In this document: piece after piece, positions 30,677 to 39,009 of the stretch | Position numbering within the stretch: the stretch's first letter is position 1 | Layout: the number at the start of each line of letters is the position of its first letter | Assembly: GCA_963753385.1 (NCBI GenBank) | Contig: CAVWCC010000005.1 | Location: 496,001-560,000 of the forward strand | Reading direction: 5' to 3' | Length of the DNA stretch: 64,000 bases | From: JALZKA01 sp963753385 | Lineage (GTDB): Bacteria; Actinomycetota; Thermoleophilia; Solirubrobacterales; 70-9 | The notes under the pieces: generated by a model | Told to the model about the DNA's origin: nothing | The model's database searches: none | Seen by the model: only the letters and a program-made list of their open reading frames with translations | Position numbers and translations under genes: made by a program

Positions 30677-31282
30677 CTAGTACGGCGGCAACTCCGCATA
30701 CCACTCGCCAAGCTCCCGGAACGCCGCCCAGAACTCACGCTTGGAGTCCTCGGAGTCGAGCGACTCATCGATGTCCGGGACGAACAGCGCGTCGATCGTC
30801 GGGGTCAGGGACTGCACCTCGCCCGGCGTCGCGTCGACCCGCCTTGCCAGCGGGATGCCCACCTCGTTCAGCGTGTCGAGCGCCCGGTCGCCCATCACGA
30901 CGACCATCCGCGGCTGGACGATCGCCATCTCCTCCACGATCCGCTCGACGCACTCGCCGGCCGCCAGCGCAGGGTCTGACACCGGGCACTTGACGCAGAG
31001 CGTCCCGTACACGGCGAGCGGGTCGATGCCGAGTCGCTTGAAGCTCTTCATCAGGGCGTTCCCGGCCCGGCCGTAGAACGCGACGCCCTCCTCGATCTCC
31101 GCCGCGGTCGGCGCGAACTTGAGGAGCATCACGTCGGCCTGCGGATGGCCGGAGCCCAGCACCGGCATCAGGTTGCCGCGCGGACAGTGGGAGCACTCCT
31201 GGAGGCGGCGCGTCAGCTGGTTCAGCTCGCGGATCGCGCGCTCGAGGTACTTCTCCTGGATCTCGTCATCGGTTGTCGGCAC
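30677..31282 (-). CDS. Uracil-DNA glycosylase superfamily protein (family 4/5-like)
   Basis: This 201-residue protein resembles Fe-S uracil-DNA glycosylases: cysteine pair C30/C33 (CSHCPRG), then C99 and C111 (VKCPVSDPALAAGEC), giving four possible [4Fe-4S] ligands, plus VYGTLCVKCP and MVVVMGDRALDTL strands. The water-activating motif usually GEAPG reads KFAPT (56-60), and no HPS loop is seen near the end, so glycosylase activity is doubtful or directed at another lesion. The GTG at 31282 is preferred as it follows GGAGGGCTCCC; the frame stays open to 31375, overlapping the stop of the glycosyltransferase-PHP gene, which is the alternative start. Confidence 0.75.
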   Translation of the reverse strand: MPTTDDEIQEKYLERAIRELNQLTRRLQECSHCPRGNLMPVLGSGHPQADVMLLKFAPTAAEIEEGVAFYGRAGNALMKSFKRLGIDPLAVYGTLCVKCPVSDPALAAGECVERIVEEMAIVQPRMVVVMGDRALDTLNEVGIPLARRVDATPGEVQSLTPTIDALFVPDIDESLDSEDSKREFWAAFRELGEWYAELPPY

Positions 31283-31371
31283 GGGAGCCCTCCGCTCGGG
31301 CTCCCCTTCCCGGGCGCCCGAGGCTCTCTTTGACGGCTCTGCCCGCCCTCCTGCCGGACCGGATCGGTGCA

Positions 31372-33288
31372 TCACCGCTTGCTAACCCTCCGGCCACCCC
31401 GGCCGCCGCTCGTCTGGATCCACTTCAGCGCCTGGACATAGACCAGGTTGCGGTGCTTGCGCACGATGTCGGCGGCGCGCATCGCCTCGAGGAACTCCTC
31501 CGGCCCGTCGAAGTCGTGGACGCGGATCATCACGCTGCCGAGCCCCTGTGCGACATGGCTGTCCGACCCGGCTCCGGGGACGATCCGGTACTTGGCGGCG
31601 AAGCGCTCCGCCTCCTCGTTGAAGGCGGTCAGCGCAACCCGCGGGTTGAACACCTCGAGGATGTCGATCTCCTCCACGATGTCGAGCAGGTGCTCGTAGT
31701 CCGGCACCGAGTGGAGCCGGTCGAACGGATGCGGCACATAGACCAGCCCCCCCTGCCGGCGGATCTCCGCAATCGTCTCCGCCATCGTCATCCCTCGCTC
31801 GATCCGCTCCTCGATGAAGAGACCGATCACCTCGCCCTGCTCGGCCGTCTTCACCTCCTCCGCGACGATCACCTTCACTCCCACCTCGTTCGCGATCTCG
31901 CGAGCCTCGAGCGCGCCGGAGATCTCGTTGTGGTCCGTGATCGCGATCGCTCCAAGTCCCCGCTCCTTCGCGGTCTCGAGCAGGGTGCGTACCGGGGTCG
32001 CGCAGTCCGGCGAGTGATCGGTGTGCATGTGGAGGTCCACGTGGATGTGCCGGCGCCGTGAGATCCGCTGCCGCGCCGCCGGATCCCCGGTGGGGTCGTG
32101 GCGGCGCGCGACCAACCGGGCGTAGATGTCCTCCAGCTGATCGGTGGTCGCTGCCCAGTCGCGGGTTGCGCCGCGGGCGGCCTTGCGCAGGCGCTCCGCC
32201 ACGGCGGCGTCCGTCATCAGGCGCTCGAGCTGGCCCGCGAGCGTGATCGCGTCGCCGGGCTGGAACAGCAGTCCGGCCTCGCCGTCACGGGTCAGCTCCT
32301 CGTAAAGCGGCAGGTGCGAAGCCACCGGGATCGTCCCGGAGCCGAGCCCGGCGCGAATCAGGCCCGGCGCGGTCCGCGACCCGCCCGAGGCGACGCAGAC
32401 CGCGTCGGCGGCGGCGATCAGCTCGTCCGGCGCGAACGAGCGCGGGCCGACCACGTGTACCCGTTCACGCATGCGTCGCGACATCCGCAGGTCACCACCT
32501 TCCGGCAGCCAGACGGCGGCCTCCCAGTCGAGCGACTCCGGCAGGCGCCGCAGCCCGCGCAGGAAGAGCCGGAGAGCGCCGCGTTCCTCCTCGGCGCAGA
32601 ACGCGATCCGGAACGGGCGCCCCGTCTCGCCGCCGCGGCGCTCCGGCCAGGCGCCGTCGAGGGCGCGCACCCCGGGCTCGACGAGCTCGTAGGTCCCCGG
32701 GAAGTAGCGCTGCATCAGCTCGGTGGTCTGTCCGCAGCTCGACGTCCGCGCGTCGAGCCGCCCGAAGAACACCTCCACCAGTGGCCGGGCTACCTGCGTC
32801 GACAGGACCCGCTCCGACGGCTCATGGAAGCTGCCGGCGTTGAGCGACCGGGAGTGCCGTAGCGCGACCGACGAGGCGCTCGGGGCGAACGGGTCGTGCA
32901 CGTGGACGATGTCGAAATCGACCCCCCCGAGAAGGTCATCGAGCGTCCGCGACAGGTCCAGCGGTACCGGCGCCGCCCGGGGCCGAGGTCCGCGCGGCAT
33001 CGCGAGGCCGGGGCCGACGGGCAGCACGGGCGGCCCGCCGTCTCCGCCTGCACGATCCCCCCGCCAGCGCCCGTCGAACAGAGCGTCAGGGCGCTCGCGC
33101 GCCGCGTCGATCAGGCGCCGGGCCTCGCGGACTCCTCCCCTGGGCCCGGACGGCGCCGTGATCACGACCCGATGGCCGCGCTCGGCGAGCTCGATCGCGC
33201 TCTGCTCGACGAACTCGTTGATCTCGTGGCGCTGACCCCAGTGGTGCGGGGTCACCTGGGCGATGGTGAGCCGGTCGGCGGGGGCCAC
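31372..33288 (-). CDS. Glycosyltransferase-PHP phosphoesterase fusion
   Basis: This 638-residue protein joins two domains. Residues 1-400 form a GT-B glycosyltransferase of the GT4 type (TIAQVTPHHWGQRHEINEFV, DIVHVHDPFAPSASS, and near the end TIPVASHLPLYEELTRDGEA with GLLFQPGDA). Residues about 425-620 form a PHP metal-dependent phosphoesterase with HVDLHMHTDHSPDC, AIAITDHNEISGA, YVPHPFDRLHSV and GAGSDSHVAQG. Stand-alone PHP proteins of this kind (TrpH/YciV) hydrolyse 3',5'-nucleotides or short RNAs. A fused pair may mean a phosphorylated sugar substrate is handled in two steps; this is inference. Length and motifs show that neither domain is truncated. Confidence 0.84.
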   Translation of the reverse strand: MAPADRLTIAQVTPHHWGQRHEINEFVEQSAIELAERGHRVVITAPSGPRGGVREARRLIDAARERPDALFDGRWRGDRAGGDGGPPVLPVGPGLAMPRGPRPRAAPVPLDLSRTLDDLLGGVDFDIVHVHDPFAPSASSVALRHSRSLNAGSFHEPSERVLSTQVARPLVEVFFGRLDARTSSCGQTTELMQRYFPGTYELVEPGVRALDGAWPERRGGETGRPFRIAFCAEEERGALRLFLRGLRRLPESLDWEAAVWLPEGGDLRMSRRMRERVHVVGPRSFAPDELIAAADAVCVASGGSRTAPGLIRAGLGSGTIPVASHLPLYEELTRDGEAGLLFQPGDAITLAGQLERLMTDAAVAERLRKAARGATRDWAATTDQLEDIYARLVARRHDPTGDPAARQRISRRRHIHVDLHMHTDHSPDCATPVRTLLETAKERGLGAIAITDHNEISGALEAREIANEVGVKVIVAEEVKTAEQGEVIGLFIEERIERGMTMAETIAEIRRQGGLVYVPHPFDRLHSVPDYEHLLDIVEEIDILEVFNPRVALTAFNEEAERFAAKYRIVPGAGSDSHVAQGLGSVMIRVHDFDGPEEFLEAMRAADIVRKHRNLVYVQALKWIQTSGGRGGRRVSKR

Positions 33289-33329
33289 GCGCGGAGCATA
33301 GGGCCGCGCGTACGCGCAACGAGGTTGCG

Positions 33330-34097
33330 CTAGCGCGAATCCAATCTCGCGACGACCTCCCCGGTCGCCGCCGGGTTGCCGTCGCCCGGCTCGGCGGTGA
33401 TCTCGATCACCGGGTAGAGGGCGGGGTCGACCGCGGCCGTGAACAGGACGTCGGACCGGCCGTTCTCGTCGGGGTGGAAGGTTCCGGCCGAGATCCGGTT
33501 GGCGTCCTCGCGGGTGTCGCTCGGGCCGACGAACCAGAGCTCGTAGTAGTCGCCCTTGGGCAGGATCGGCAGGGCGTCCGAGGAGAACGCGATCTCCCGG
33601 CCGATCCCGAGGGCGCGCACCTCGAGCGTCCCGGCATCGCCACCGCCGGGGGCGCTGAGCGAGCCGCTCACCTCGAGGGTCCCAAGCGGCGGGACCGGCT
33701 CGTCGTCCGCCACCCTCGTTCCGGCGAACGCCGCCAGGCCGAGCGCGAGCGCGACGCCGCCGGCGAGCGCGAGCCGGCGGGGCCAGGACTGTCCGCGCAC
33801 CGGCGGCACGACGGCGCTATCAGGCGCGGCGGAGGGGGCGTTGCCGTTCTGCTCCGGATGAGGGACACCGGCCACCGCCCGGACCGCGTCCTCCACGCCT
33901 TCGGCCAGGTCTGCCGGAGCCTCGAACTCCTCCTCGCGCGCGTCCAGGAGCCGGACAGTCGACTCCAGCTCGCGGAGCTCCGCCATCAGCTCGGGGCTTG
34001 CCTCCAGCTCGGCCGCGAACCGCCGGCTCTCCTCTGGGTCCAGCCAGCCGGCCAGGTAGGCGGCCAGGTCGCCGCGTGGATCGGGCCGCTCAGACAT
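33330..34097 (-). CDS. Anti-sigma factor, RskA type
   Basis: This 255-residue protein has an N-terminal anti-sigma domain (DLAAYLAGWLDPEESRRFAA to ELEASPELMAELRELESTV), a linker, one membrane segment (LALAGGVALALGLAAF, about 117-132) and an extracytoplasmic RskA-type domain with LPILPKGDYYELWFVGPSD. Such proteins hold the partner ECF sigma factor at the membrane until proteolysis releases it. No Zn-binding His-Cys-Cys motif is seen in the first domain, as in RskA. The ATG at 34097 overlaps the sigma factor gene by 8 bases, so the two are translationally coupled. The signal sensed is unknown. Confidence 0.85.
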   Translation of the reverse strand: MSERPDPRGDLAAYLAGWLDPEESRRFAAELEASPELMAELRELESTVRLLDAREEEFEAPADLAEGVEDAVRAVAGVPHPEQNGNAPSAAPDSAVVPPVRGQSWPRRLALAGGVALALGLAAFAGTRVADDEPVPPLGTLEVSGSLSAPGGGDAGTLEVRALGIGREIAFSSDALPILPKGDYYELWFVGPSDTREDANRISAGTFHPDENGRSDVLFTAAVDPALYPVIEITAEPGDGNPAATGEVVARLDSR

Positions 34098-34698
34098 CGA
34101 AGCCTCTCTGGTCGAGCTCCGCGCGCATCGCGCGGAGCGCATGGTAGGTACGGGTCTTCACGGTGCCGAGGGGCACGCCGAGGCGGTCGGCGATCTGCCG
34201 CTGGCTGAGGCCACGGTCATAGGCCAGCTCCAGGACCTCACGGTGGGCGGATGAGAGCGAGGTCATGGCGTCGCGGACCTCGATCCCGACCAGCAGCCGC
34301 TCGAACGCGTCGGGAGCTGCGGGGTCGGTGCCCAGGGCTCGCTCGACGGGGTCCGGGTCGAGCGGCACCGGTACGCGCTTCGCCCGCCGCTGGAGGTCAA
34401 TCGCCGCCCGGCGCGCGATCGTGTAGACGAAGGTCCGTACCGAGCCCCGCTCGGGGTCGAAGCTGTGGGCGTTCCGCCAGAGCCGGACGAACGAGTCCTG
34501 AACCAGCTCCTCGGCCATCCCGCGGTCCCCGAGGAGTCGCATCCCGAGCCCGAACAGCGGCCGCGAGTAGCGGCCGATGAGCTGCCCGAGCGGCTCGCCA
34601 AGCTCGCCGTCGGCGATCCGCGACATCAGCTCCACCTCGGGGTCGGCCGAAACCAGCTGCACACCCCCTACTTCGCGGCGAGAGGCCGTTCGGTTCAA
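34090..34698 (-). CDS. ECF RNA polymerase sigma factor (SigK-like)
   Basis: This 202-residue sigma-70 family protein has region 2 (ELVQDSFVRLWRNAHSFDPE then RGSVRTFVYTIARRAAIDLQ) and region 4 (LSSAHREVLELAYDRGLSQR then QIADRLGVPLGTVKTRTYHA). It recruits RNA polymerase to stress or envelope promoters and is paired with the downstream membrane anti-sigma factor. The start is uncertain: ATG 34698 lies only 5 bases from the terminator of the secreted DUF4394 gene, and later GTG (34662) or ATG codons near 34626 would still leave region 2 whole. No extra C-terminal domain is present. Confidence 0.88.
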   Translation of the reverse strand: MNRTASRREVGGVQLVSADPEVELMSRIADGELGEPLGQLIGRYSRPLFGLGMRLLGDRGMAEELVQDSFVRLWRNAHSFDPERGSVRTFVYTIARRAAIDLQRRAKRVPVPLDPDPVERALGTDPAAPDAFERLLVGIEVRDAMTSLSSAHREVLELAYDRGLSQRQIADRLGVPLGTVKTRTYHALRAMRAELDQRGFDV

Positions 34699-34703
34699 AG
34701 GTA

Positions 34704-34733
34704 AGGCCCCGCCGCATCCCTGCGGCGGGGCCT
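34704..34733 (-). terminator. Intrinsic terminator of the DUF4394 gene
   Basis: AGGCCCCGCCGCA (34704-34716) pairs perfectly with TGCGGCGGGGCCT (34721-34733), a 13-bp stem with a 4-base loop. On the minus strand it is followed by TTACCTTT. It lies 18 bases past the stop codon of the gene ending at 34752 and just before the sigma factor start. Confidence 0.8.
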
Positions 34734-34751
34734 CCTGTCCTGCCGTCCTGC

Positions 34752-36383
34752 CTATCTTGCGAGCAGGAGCTTGCTGGTCAGCGTGATCTCGTTCGCGTCC
34801 GGGTCGGTGAACGTCGAGACGAGCTTCACCTTCACCCCGTTGCGGCCGGGGGCGTCCCGCAGCGCCCTGCGCGCCGCCGCGTTCAGCGAGATGTCCTCAT
34901 CCGACGCCCCTGCTCCGGCCAGCGAGCTCGAGCTGTCGCCCAGCTCCTGACCCGACTTGAGGAGGAGTGTCGTGTCCTCGTCGCAGGCGCGGTTGCAGGA
35001 GTAGCCGTAGCGGACCTCCTGGCGCTTCAGCACCTGCTTGAGCGACTGCTGCGGGACGTTGACCAGCGGGGTCAGCGCTCCCTGCGCCGCGTCGTCGTCG
35101 ACGATCTGCACCTGGGCCGTCGGCGGGGACTGCAGGTTCGACGCCACGTTCGGCCCGCTGAGCCGCACCGTGAACGTCTCGCTCGGCTCGTCCGCCGCGT
35201 CGTCGGTGATCGGGACCGTGAGCGTCTGCCTGGCGTTCCCGGTCGGGAAGGTCAGCGTCACGGGACCGGTCGCGGTGAAATCGCCCGCGCTCGCCGTGTC
35301 GCCCGCAGCGATCTCGGTCGCCACGTTGACCGTGGTCGTCCGGTTGAGCGGGCCCTCGCGGACCACGACGATGTCGACCGAATCACCGTTCTCGGCGACC
35401 GAGGTGACGGCGTCACCGAACCGCAGCACCGACGCCGGCACCAGCGAAACGCTCTCGATCAGAGGCGTGGCCGCCGGGCCGATCATCGCCGCCGGGGCCG
35501 ACGGGCTGCTCGAGAGCAGCTCGCCCGAGGCCAGGTTGACCCGGTAGAACGTCGACTGTGCGTCGCCCATCGGCTGGAGCGCCGCGTATGCCGTCCCGGT
35601 GCCGCCCTCGATGTCGAAGCCGGCGACCTCGGTGATGTTGAGCGGCGAGCCGCCCGTCGGGGTCAGCTGGCCGATCGTCGACAGCTCGCCGAGGTTCGGC
35701 GAGGGCATGCCGTTGAGTCCGCCCTGACGGACCAGGCTGTTGGTGCCCGCGTCGATGTCGTAGAGCGTGGTCTGAGCCGCGGTGTCGATGTTGTCCGTGT
35801 ACGCGGCCGCCACGGCCTGCGGGGGAGTGCCGAAGTTGGGATCGGTCATCCCGTAGGCCAGGTCGGTGTCGGACGGGGTCACCGCCGGCTGCCCGTTGTC
35901 GGGCCGGTAGCGGAAATTGTTGTTGGTCGTCATCCCGCCAGGGTCGTTGTTGACGACCCGGATCCGATCAGCCGCAGGGTTGAAGTCCAACCCGAACGCG
36001 GTCTGAGCTCCGCCCTGGAACTGGTTGGTGACGGGGTCGCCGGTGACCTTGGTCGCTGTCCAGCTGCCCGGGAACGTGGCCGGGGGCACCAGCGTGTAGA
36101 CGGTGCCCATGCTGCCCATCGCGAACAGCTCGCTGGAGCGCGGGCGGTAGTCGATCCCGATCAGGTCGGTATCGGTCGCACCCATCGGGAACGCGATCGG
36201 CGACGGGCCGTTCGCGAGCGTGCCGGGCGTGCCGACGGCGAACTGGACGATCTGCGGGGGCGTCTCGTTGGTCAGCCCGGTCACGGTCTGGTGGACGGCA
36301 AAGCTTGGCGTCGCCGCCACCGCACCGCCGACGACCGCAACGCCGGTAGCAAGTAAGAGTTTGAACCGCCTTGAAATCCTCAT
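34752..36383 (-). CDS. Secreted DUF4394/Calx-beta domain protein
   Basis: This 543-residue exported protein has a signal peptide (MRISRRFKLLLATGVAVVGG, then AVAATPSFA-VH). Residues about 45-300 form a DUF4394 beta-propeller-like region with repeated blades (TDLIGIDYRPRSSELFAMGS; FGLDFNPAADRIRVVNNDPG). About 315-410 is a Calx-beta domain (VTSVAENGDSVDIVVVREGP; VPITDDAADEPSETFTVRLS), probably calcium-binding, and the end carries a Cys pair (YSCNRACDED). It may act as a surface adhesion or matrix protein. The ATG at 36383 follows AGGAGG at about ten bases. Its position beside an ECF sigma/anti-sigma pair suggests control by them, separated by a strong terminator. Confidence 0.82.
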   Translation of the reverse strand: MRISRRFKLLLATGVAVVGGAVAATPSFAVHQTVTGLTNETPPQIVQFAVGTPGTLANGPSPIAFPMGATDTDLIGIDYRPRSSELFAMGSMGTVYTLVPPATFPGSWTATKVTGDPVTNQFQGGAQTAFGLDFNPAADRIRVVNNDPGGMTTNNNFRYRPDNGQPAVTPSDTDLAYGMTDPNFGTPPQAVAAAYTDNIDTAAQTTLYDIDAGTNSLVRQGGLNGMPSPNLGELSTIGQLTPTGGSPLNITEVAGFDIEGGTGTAYAALQPMGDAQSTFYRVNLASGELLSSSPSAPAAMIGPAATPLIESVSLVPASVLRFGDAVTSVAENGDSVDIVVVREGPLNRTTTVNVATEIAAGDTASAGDFTATGPVTLTFPTGNARQTLTVPITDDAADEPSETFTVRLSGPNVASNLQSPPTAQVQIVDDDAAQGALTPLVNVPQQSLKQVLKRQEVRYGYSCNRACDEDTTLLLKSGQELGDSSSSLAGAGASDEDISLNAAARRALRDAPGRNGVKVKLVSTFTDPDANEITLTSKLLLAR

Positions 36384-36478
36384 GAGCTCCGTGCCTCCTG
36401 CACTTGGGGGATTGATGCCAGTGCTTACGCGCCGCGGGCGCAGACGGTTCAATCACGCGCTCTGGCACGATCACCGCC

Positions 36479-37294
36479 GTGACGATCGAGCCGATCCGCC
36501 GCTTCTACGCCGTCGCCGCCGGGCTCGCGGCGGTCGCGGGGTTCCTCCTGTTCCCGCTCGCGGGCGAGACCGACCGCTTCTTCTCCTGGACGATCGAGCC
36601 CCCGCTCAGCGCCGCGTTCATGGGCGCCGCCTACTGGGCGGCGCTCGTCCTGCTCGCCTGGGCCGCGCGGCAGCGGGAGTGGGCGCTCGCCCGCACCGCG
36701 ATGCCCGCCGTCGCGACGATCGCAGCGCTCCTGCTGGTGACGACGCTGATCCACCTCGACAAGTTCGACCTCGACAGCCTCTTCGGCTGGTTCTGGCTCG
36801 TCGTCTATTGCGTGGTGACGCCGCTGCTCGCATGGCTCATCCCTCACCAAGCCCGCGCCGCCGGCCCGGTCGCGCGCGGCCTCCATCCGCTGCCGTCGCC
36901 GGTGCGTGCCGTGCTCGTGCTCGTCGGGATCTGCCTGCTGGGCTTCGGCGTCGCGCTCTACGCCGCGCCCGCCGACGTCGCTTCGGCCTGGCCGTGGGAC
37001 CTGACTCCGCTCACCGGTAGGGCGATCGCCTCGTTCCTGATCGGCTTCGCCGTCGCGGCCGGGTTCGCGCTTTGGGAGAACGACTCGGTGCGGCTCCGAG
37101 GCTCCGCGTACGCGTTCGCCGCCCTGGCCGGCCTCGAGCTCCTCGCGCTCGCGGTCTATTCGGACGACGTGACTGCGTCCGGCGCCGGCGTCGCCGCCTA
37201 CGTGGCGTTCTGGGTTGTCTCGCTCGCGCTCGGCGTCGCCGGGTCGCTGCTCGCGCCGGACAGCACCGAGCGGACGGCTTCCGGATCCCGGTAG
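36479..37294 (+). CDS. Multi-pass membrane protein of unknown function
   Basis: This 271-residue protein has about eight membrane segments, for example FYAVAAGLAAVAGFLLFPL (9-27), GAAYWAALVLLAWAA, AVATIAALLLVTTLI, WFWLVVYCVVTPLLAWLI, AVLVLVGICLLGFGVALY and the last one at residues 237-258. The loop HLDKFDLDSLFGW is the most polar conserved-looking part. I do not recognise the family, and no transport or redox motif is seen. It starts with GTG and diverges from the DUF4394 gene. Its last 97 bases overlap the convergent SnoaL-like gene, an unusually long overlap, so both ends must be read from opposite strands. Confidence 0.7.
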   Translation: MTIEPIRRFYAVAAGLAAVAGFLLFPLAGETDRFFSWTIEPPLSAAFMGAAYWAALVLLAWAARQREWALARTAMPAVATIAALLLVTTLIHLDKFDLDSLFGWFWLVVYCVVTPLLAWLIPHQARAAGPVARGLHPLPSPVRAVLVLVGICLLGFGVALYAAPADVASAWPWDLTPLTGRAIASFLIGFAVAAGFALWENDSVRLRGSAYAFAALAGLELLALAVYSDDVTASGAGVAAYVAFWVVSLALGVAGSLLAPDSTERTASGSR

Positions 37295-37650
37295 GCATCC
37301 ACCCGGACTCCCAGGCCGTCGCGCATCGTCCACACGTGCCCGTAGCGCGTATCGAGCTCGACCCCGCTCGCGCGCCCGACCGCGGTCAGGTGGATGGCAA
37401 GGCCGATTCGGCTGCCCTGGACGACCACGTCCTCGATCGTCTGCTCGAACCGCTCCCAGGGCTCGAGGAACTCGCGGAGGAAACTGGCGACCTCTTCCCG
37501 GCCACGAAGGGCGTGGGCATCGGGAAGCTCCGCGCTCTCCCGCCACTCGCAATCCTCGGCGAGCATCCCAAGGGCCGCTGATTCATCGCCGCGCCCGAGG
37601 GCCGAGTAGGCGTGTCTCAACCGCGCGACATCCGTGTCCATCCCGGCCAT
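37198..37650 (-). CDS. SnoaL/NTF2-like protein
   Basis: This 150-residue protein (147 if started at the second ATG, 37641) has an N-terminal helix (VARLRHAYSALGRGDESAAL), the pocket strand LAEDCEWRESAELPDAHALR and a C-terminal sheet with LTAVGRASGVELDTRYGHVW. It is an NTF2-superfamily member related to, but outside, the MSQENVE array. The tail after AYRDPEAV is Ser/Thr-rich and encoded antisense to the end of the membrane-protein gene, so the fold itself ends before the overlap. The ligand is unknown. No Shine-Dalgarno sequence decides the start. Confidence 0.7.
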   Translation of the reverse strand: MAGMDTDVARLRHAYSALGRGDESAALGMLAEDCEWRESAELPDAHALRGREEVASFLREFLEPWERFEQTIEDVVVQGSRIGLAIHLTAVGRASGVELDTRYGHVWTMRDGLGVRVDAYRDPEAVRSVLSGASSDPATPSASETTQNAT

Positions 37651-37671
37651 TGTTGCCAATCGGAACGCAAA

Positions 37672-37696
37672 GGGGCCCGCCGCAAGGGCGGGCCCC
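37672..37696 (-). terminator. Intrinsic terminator of ino1
   Basis: GGGGCCCGCC (37672-37681) pairs with GGCGGGCCCC (37687-37696) around a 5-base loop. On the minus strand TTTGCGTT follows. It lies about 30 bases past the ino1 stop codon, between ino1 and the SnoaL-like gene. Confidence 0.75.
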
Positions 37697-37727
37697 ATGG
37701 CTCAGCTACCCGCTGAGATCGGTGAGC

Positions 37728-38918
37728 TCAGTCGGCCGTGGTATCGGCCGCGAGCTCCTTGGCCCGGTCTGAGCCGGGCTTGCGGGCATGAGCTGCGATG
37801 AACTCCTCCGTCAACCGGCGGGCGTCGGCGTCGGGCCGCTGGTTGTGCGGGGACTTCATGAGGTAGCTGGACGGGCCGTCGAGCTGGCCGGCGACGCCGT
37901 TGTTGAGCGCCAGCTTGATCAGCCGGACCGCGTCGATCACGACCCCGGCCGAGTTCGGCGAGTCCCAGACCTCGAGCTTCAGCTCGACCGTCAGCGGCAC
38001 GTCGCCGAACGACTTGCCCTCGAGCCGGATGTGGGCCCACTTGCGGTCGGTGAGCCACGGCACGTAGTCCGAGGGGCCGACGTGGACATCGCGCTCGGGG
38101 AGCTCGGTGCCCATCACCGAGGTGACGGCGTTGGTCTTCGAGATCTTCTTCGAGTCGAGCCGCTCGCGCTCGAGCATGTTGAAGAAGTCCATGTTGCCGC
38201 CGACGTTCAGCTGCGAGGTGTGCTCGAGCTGGACGCCGCGCTCGTGGAACAGGCGGGCGAGCTGGCGGTGGACGATCGTGGCGCCGACCTGCGACTTGAT
38301 GTCGTCGCCGATGATCGGCAGGCCCGCGTCCTCGAAGCGCTTGTCCCAGTCGTCCTGCCGGGCGATGAAGACGGGCAGGCAGTTGACGAAGCCAACGCCC
38401 GCCTGCAGCGCCTGCTCGACGTACCACTTGGTCGCCGCCTCGGAGCCGACGGGGAGGTAGCAGACGAGGACGTCCGCCTTGGTCTCCTTGAGGATGCCGA
38501 TGATGTCTGCCGTCGGCCCGGGGGCCTTGGTGATCTTCTGCTTCAGGTACTTGCCGAGGCCGTCATGGGTCATGCCGCGATGGACCTCGACGCCCATGTG
38601 CGGGACGTCGGCGAACTTGATCGTGTCGTTCTGGCCCGACCAGATCGCCTCGGACAGGTCCTTGCCGACCTTCTCGGCGTCGATGTCGAACGCGGCGACG
38701 AACTCGATGTCGCGGACGTGATAGCCGCCGAGGTCCACGTGCATCAGGCCGGGGACCTGCTCGGTGGGGTCGGCGTCCTTGTAGTAGGTGACACCCTGGA
38801 TGAAGCTGTTGGCGCAGTTGCCGACGCCGACGATGGCGACGCGGACCTTGCCGTCGTCCGTATGGATGCCGTTGGTGCTGGCGCCGTCAGCGTGCGGCGC
38901 GCCGTTACCGGTGCTCAT
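37728..38918 (-). CDS. ino1: Inositol-1-phosphate synthase
   Basis: This 396-residue NAD-dependent enzyme cyclises glucose 6-phosphate to 1L-myo-inositol 1-phosphate. The Rossmann motif VAIVGVGNCANSFIQG (27-42) is near the N-terminus; LNVGGNMDFFNML, SKTNAVTSVMGTEL, VGPSDYVPWLTDRKWAHIRL and the final SPHNQRPD motif are standard for the actinobacterial type. The first 22 residues are a disordered extension. The CDP-alcohol phosphotransferase and AUR1-like genes lie upstream on the same strand, so the product probably feeds inositol phospholipid or lipid-linked inositol synthesis. A hairpin after the gene ends the transcript. Residue order and length agree fully with the family. Confidence 0.94.
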   Translation of the reverse strand: MSTGNGAPHADGASTNGIHTDDGKVRVAIVGVGNCANSFIQGVTYYKDADPTEQVPGLMHVDLGGYHVRDIEFVAAFDIDAEKVGKDLSEAIWSGQNDTIKFADVPHMGVEVHRGMTHDGLGKYLKQKITKAPGPTADIIGILKETKADVLVCYLPVGSEAATKWYVEQALQAGVGFVNCLPVFIARQDDWDKRFEDAGLPIIGDDIKSQVGATIVHRQLARLFHERGVQLEHTSQLNVGGNMDFFNMLERERLDSKKISKTNAVTSVMGTELPERDVHVGPSDYVPWLTDRKWAHIRLEGKSFGDVPLTVELKLEVWDSPNSAGVVIDAVRLIKLALNNGVAGQLDGPSSYLMKSPHNQRPDADARRLTEEFIAAHARKPGSDRAKELAADTTAD

Positions 38919-39009
38919 GTTGTTGAAAGTTCCTTTCGGGGGTGCGGGTAGCGGTTTGAAACTACCCCGTCGTGGCGCGTGGTTACACGCCGTTCACAAG
39001 TTGCGTTCG

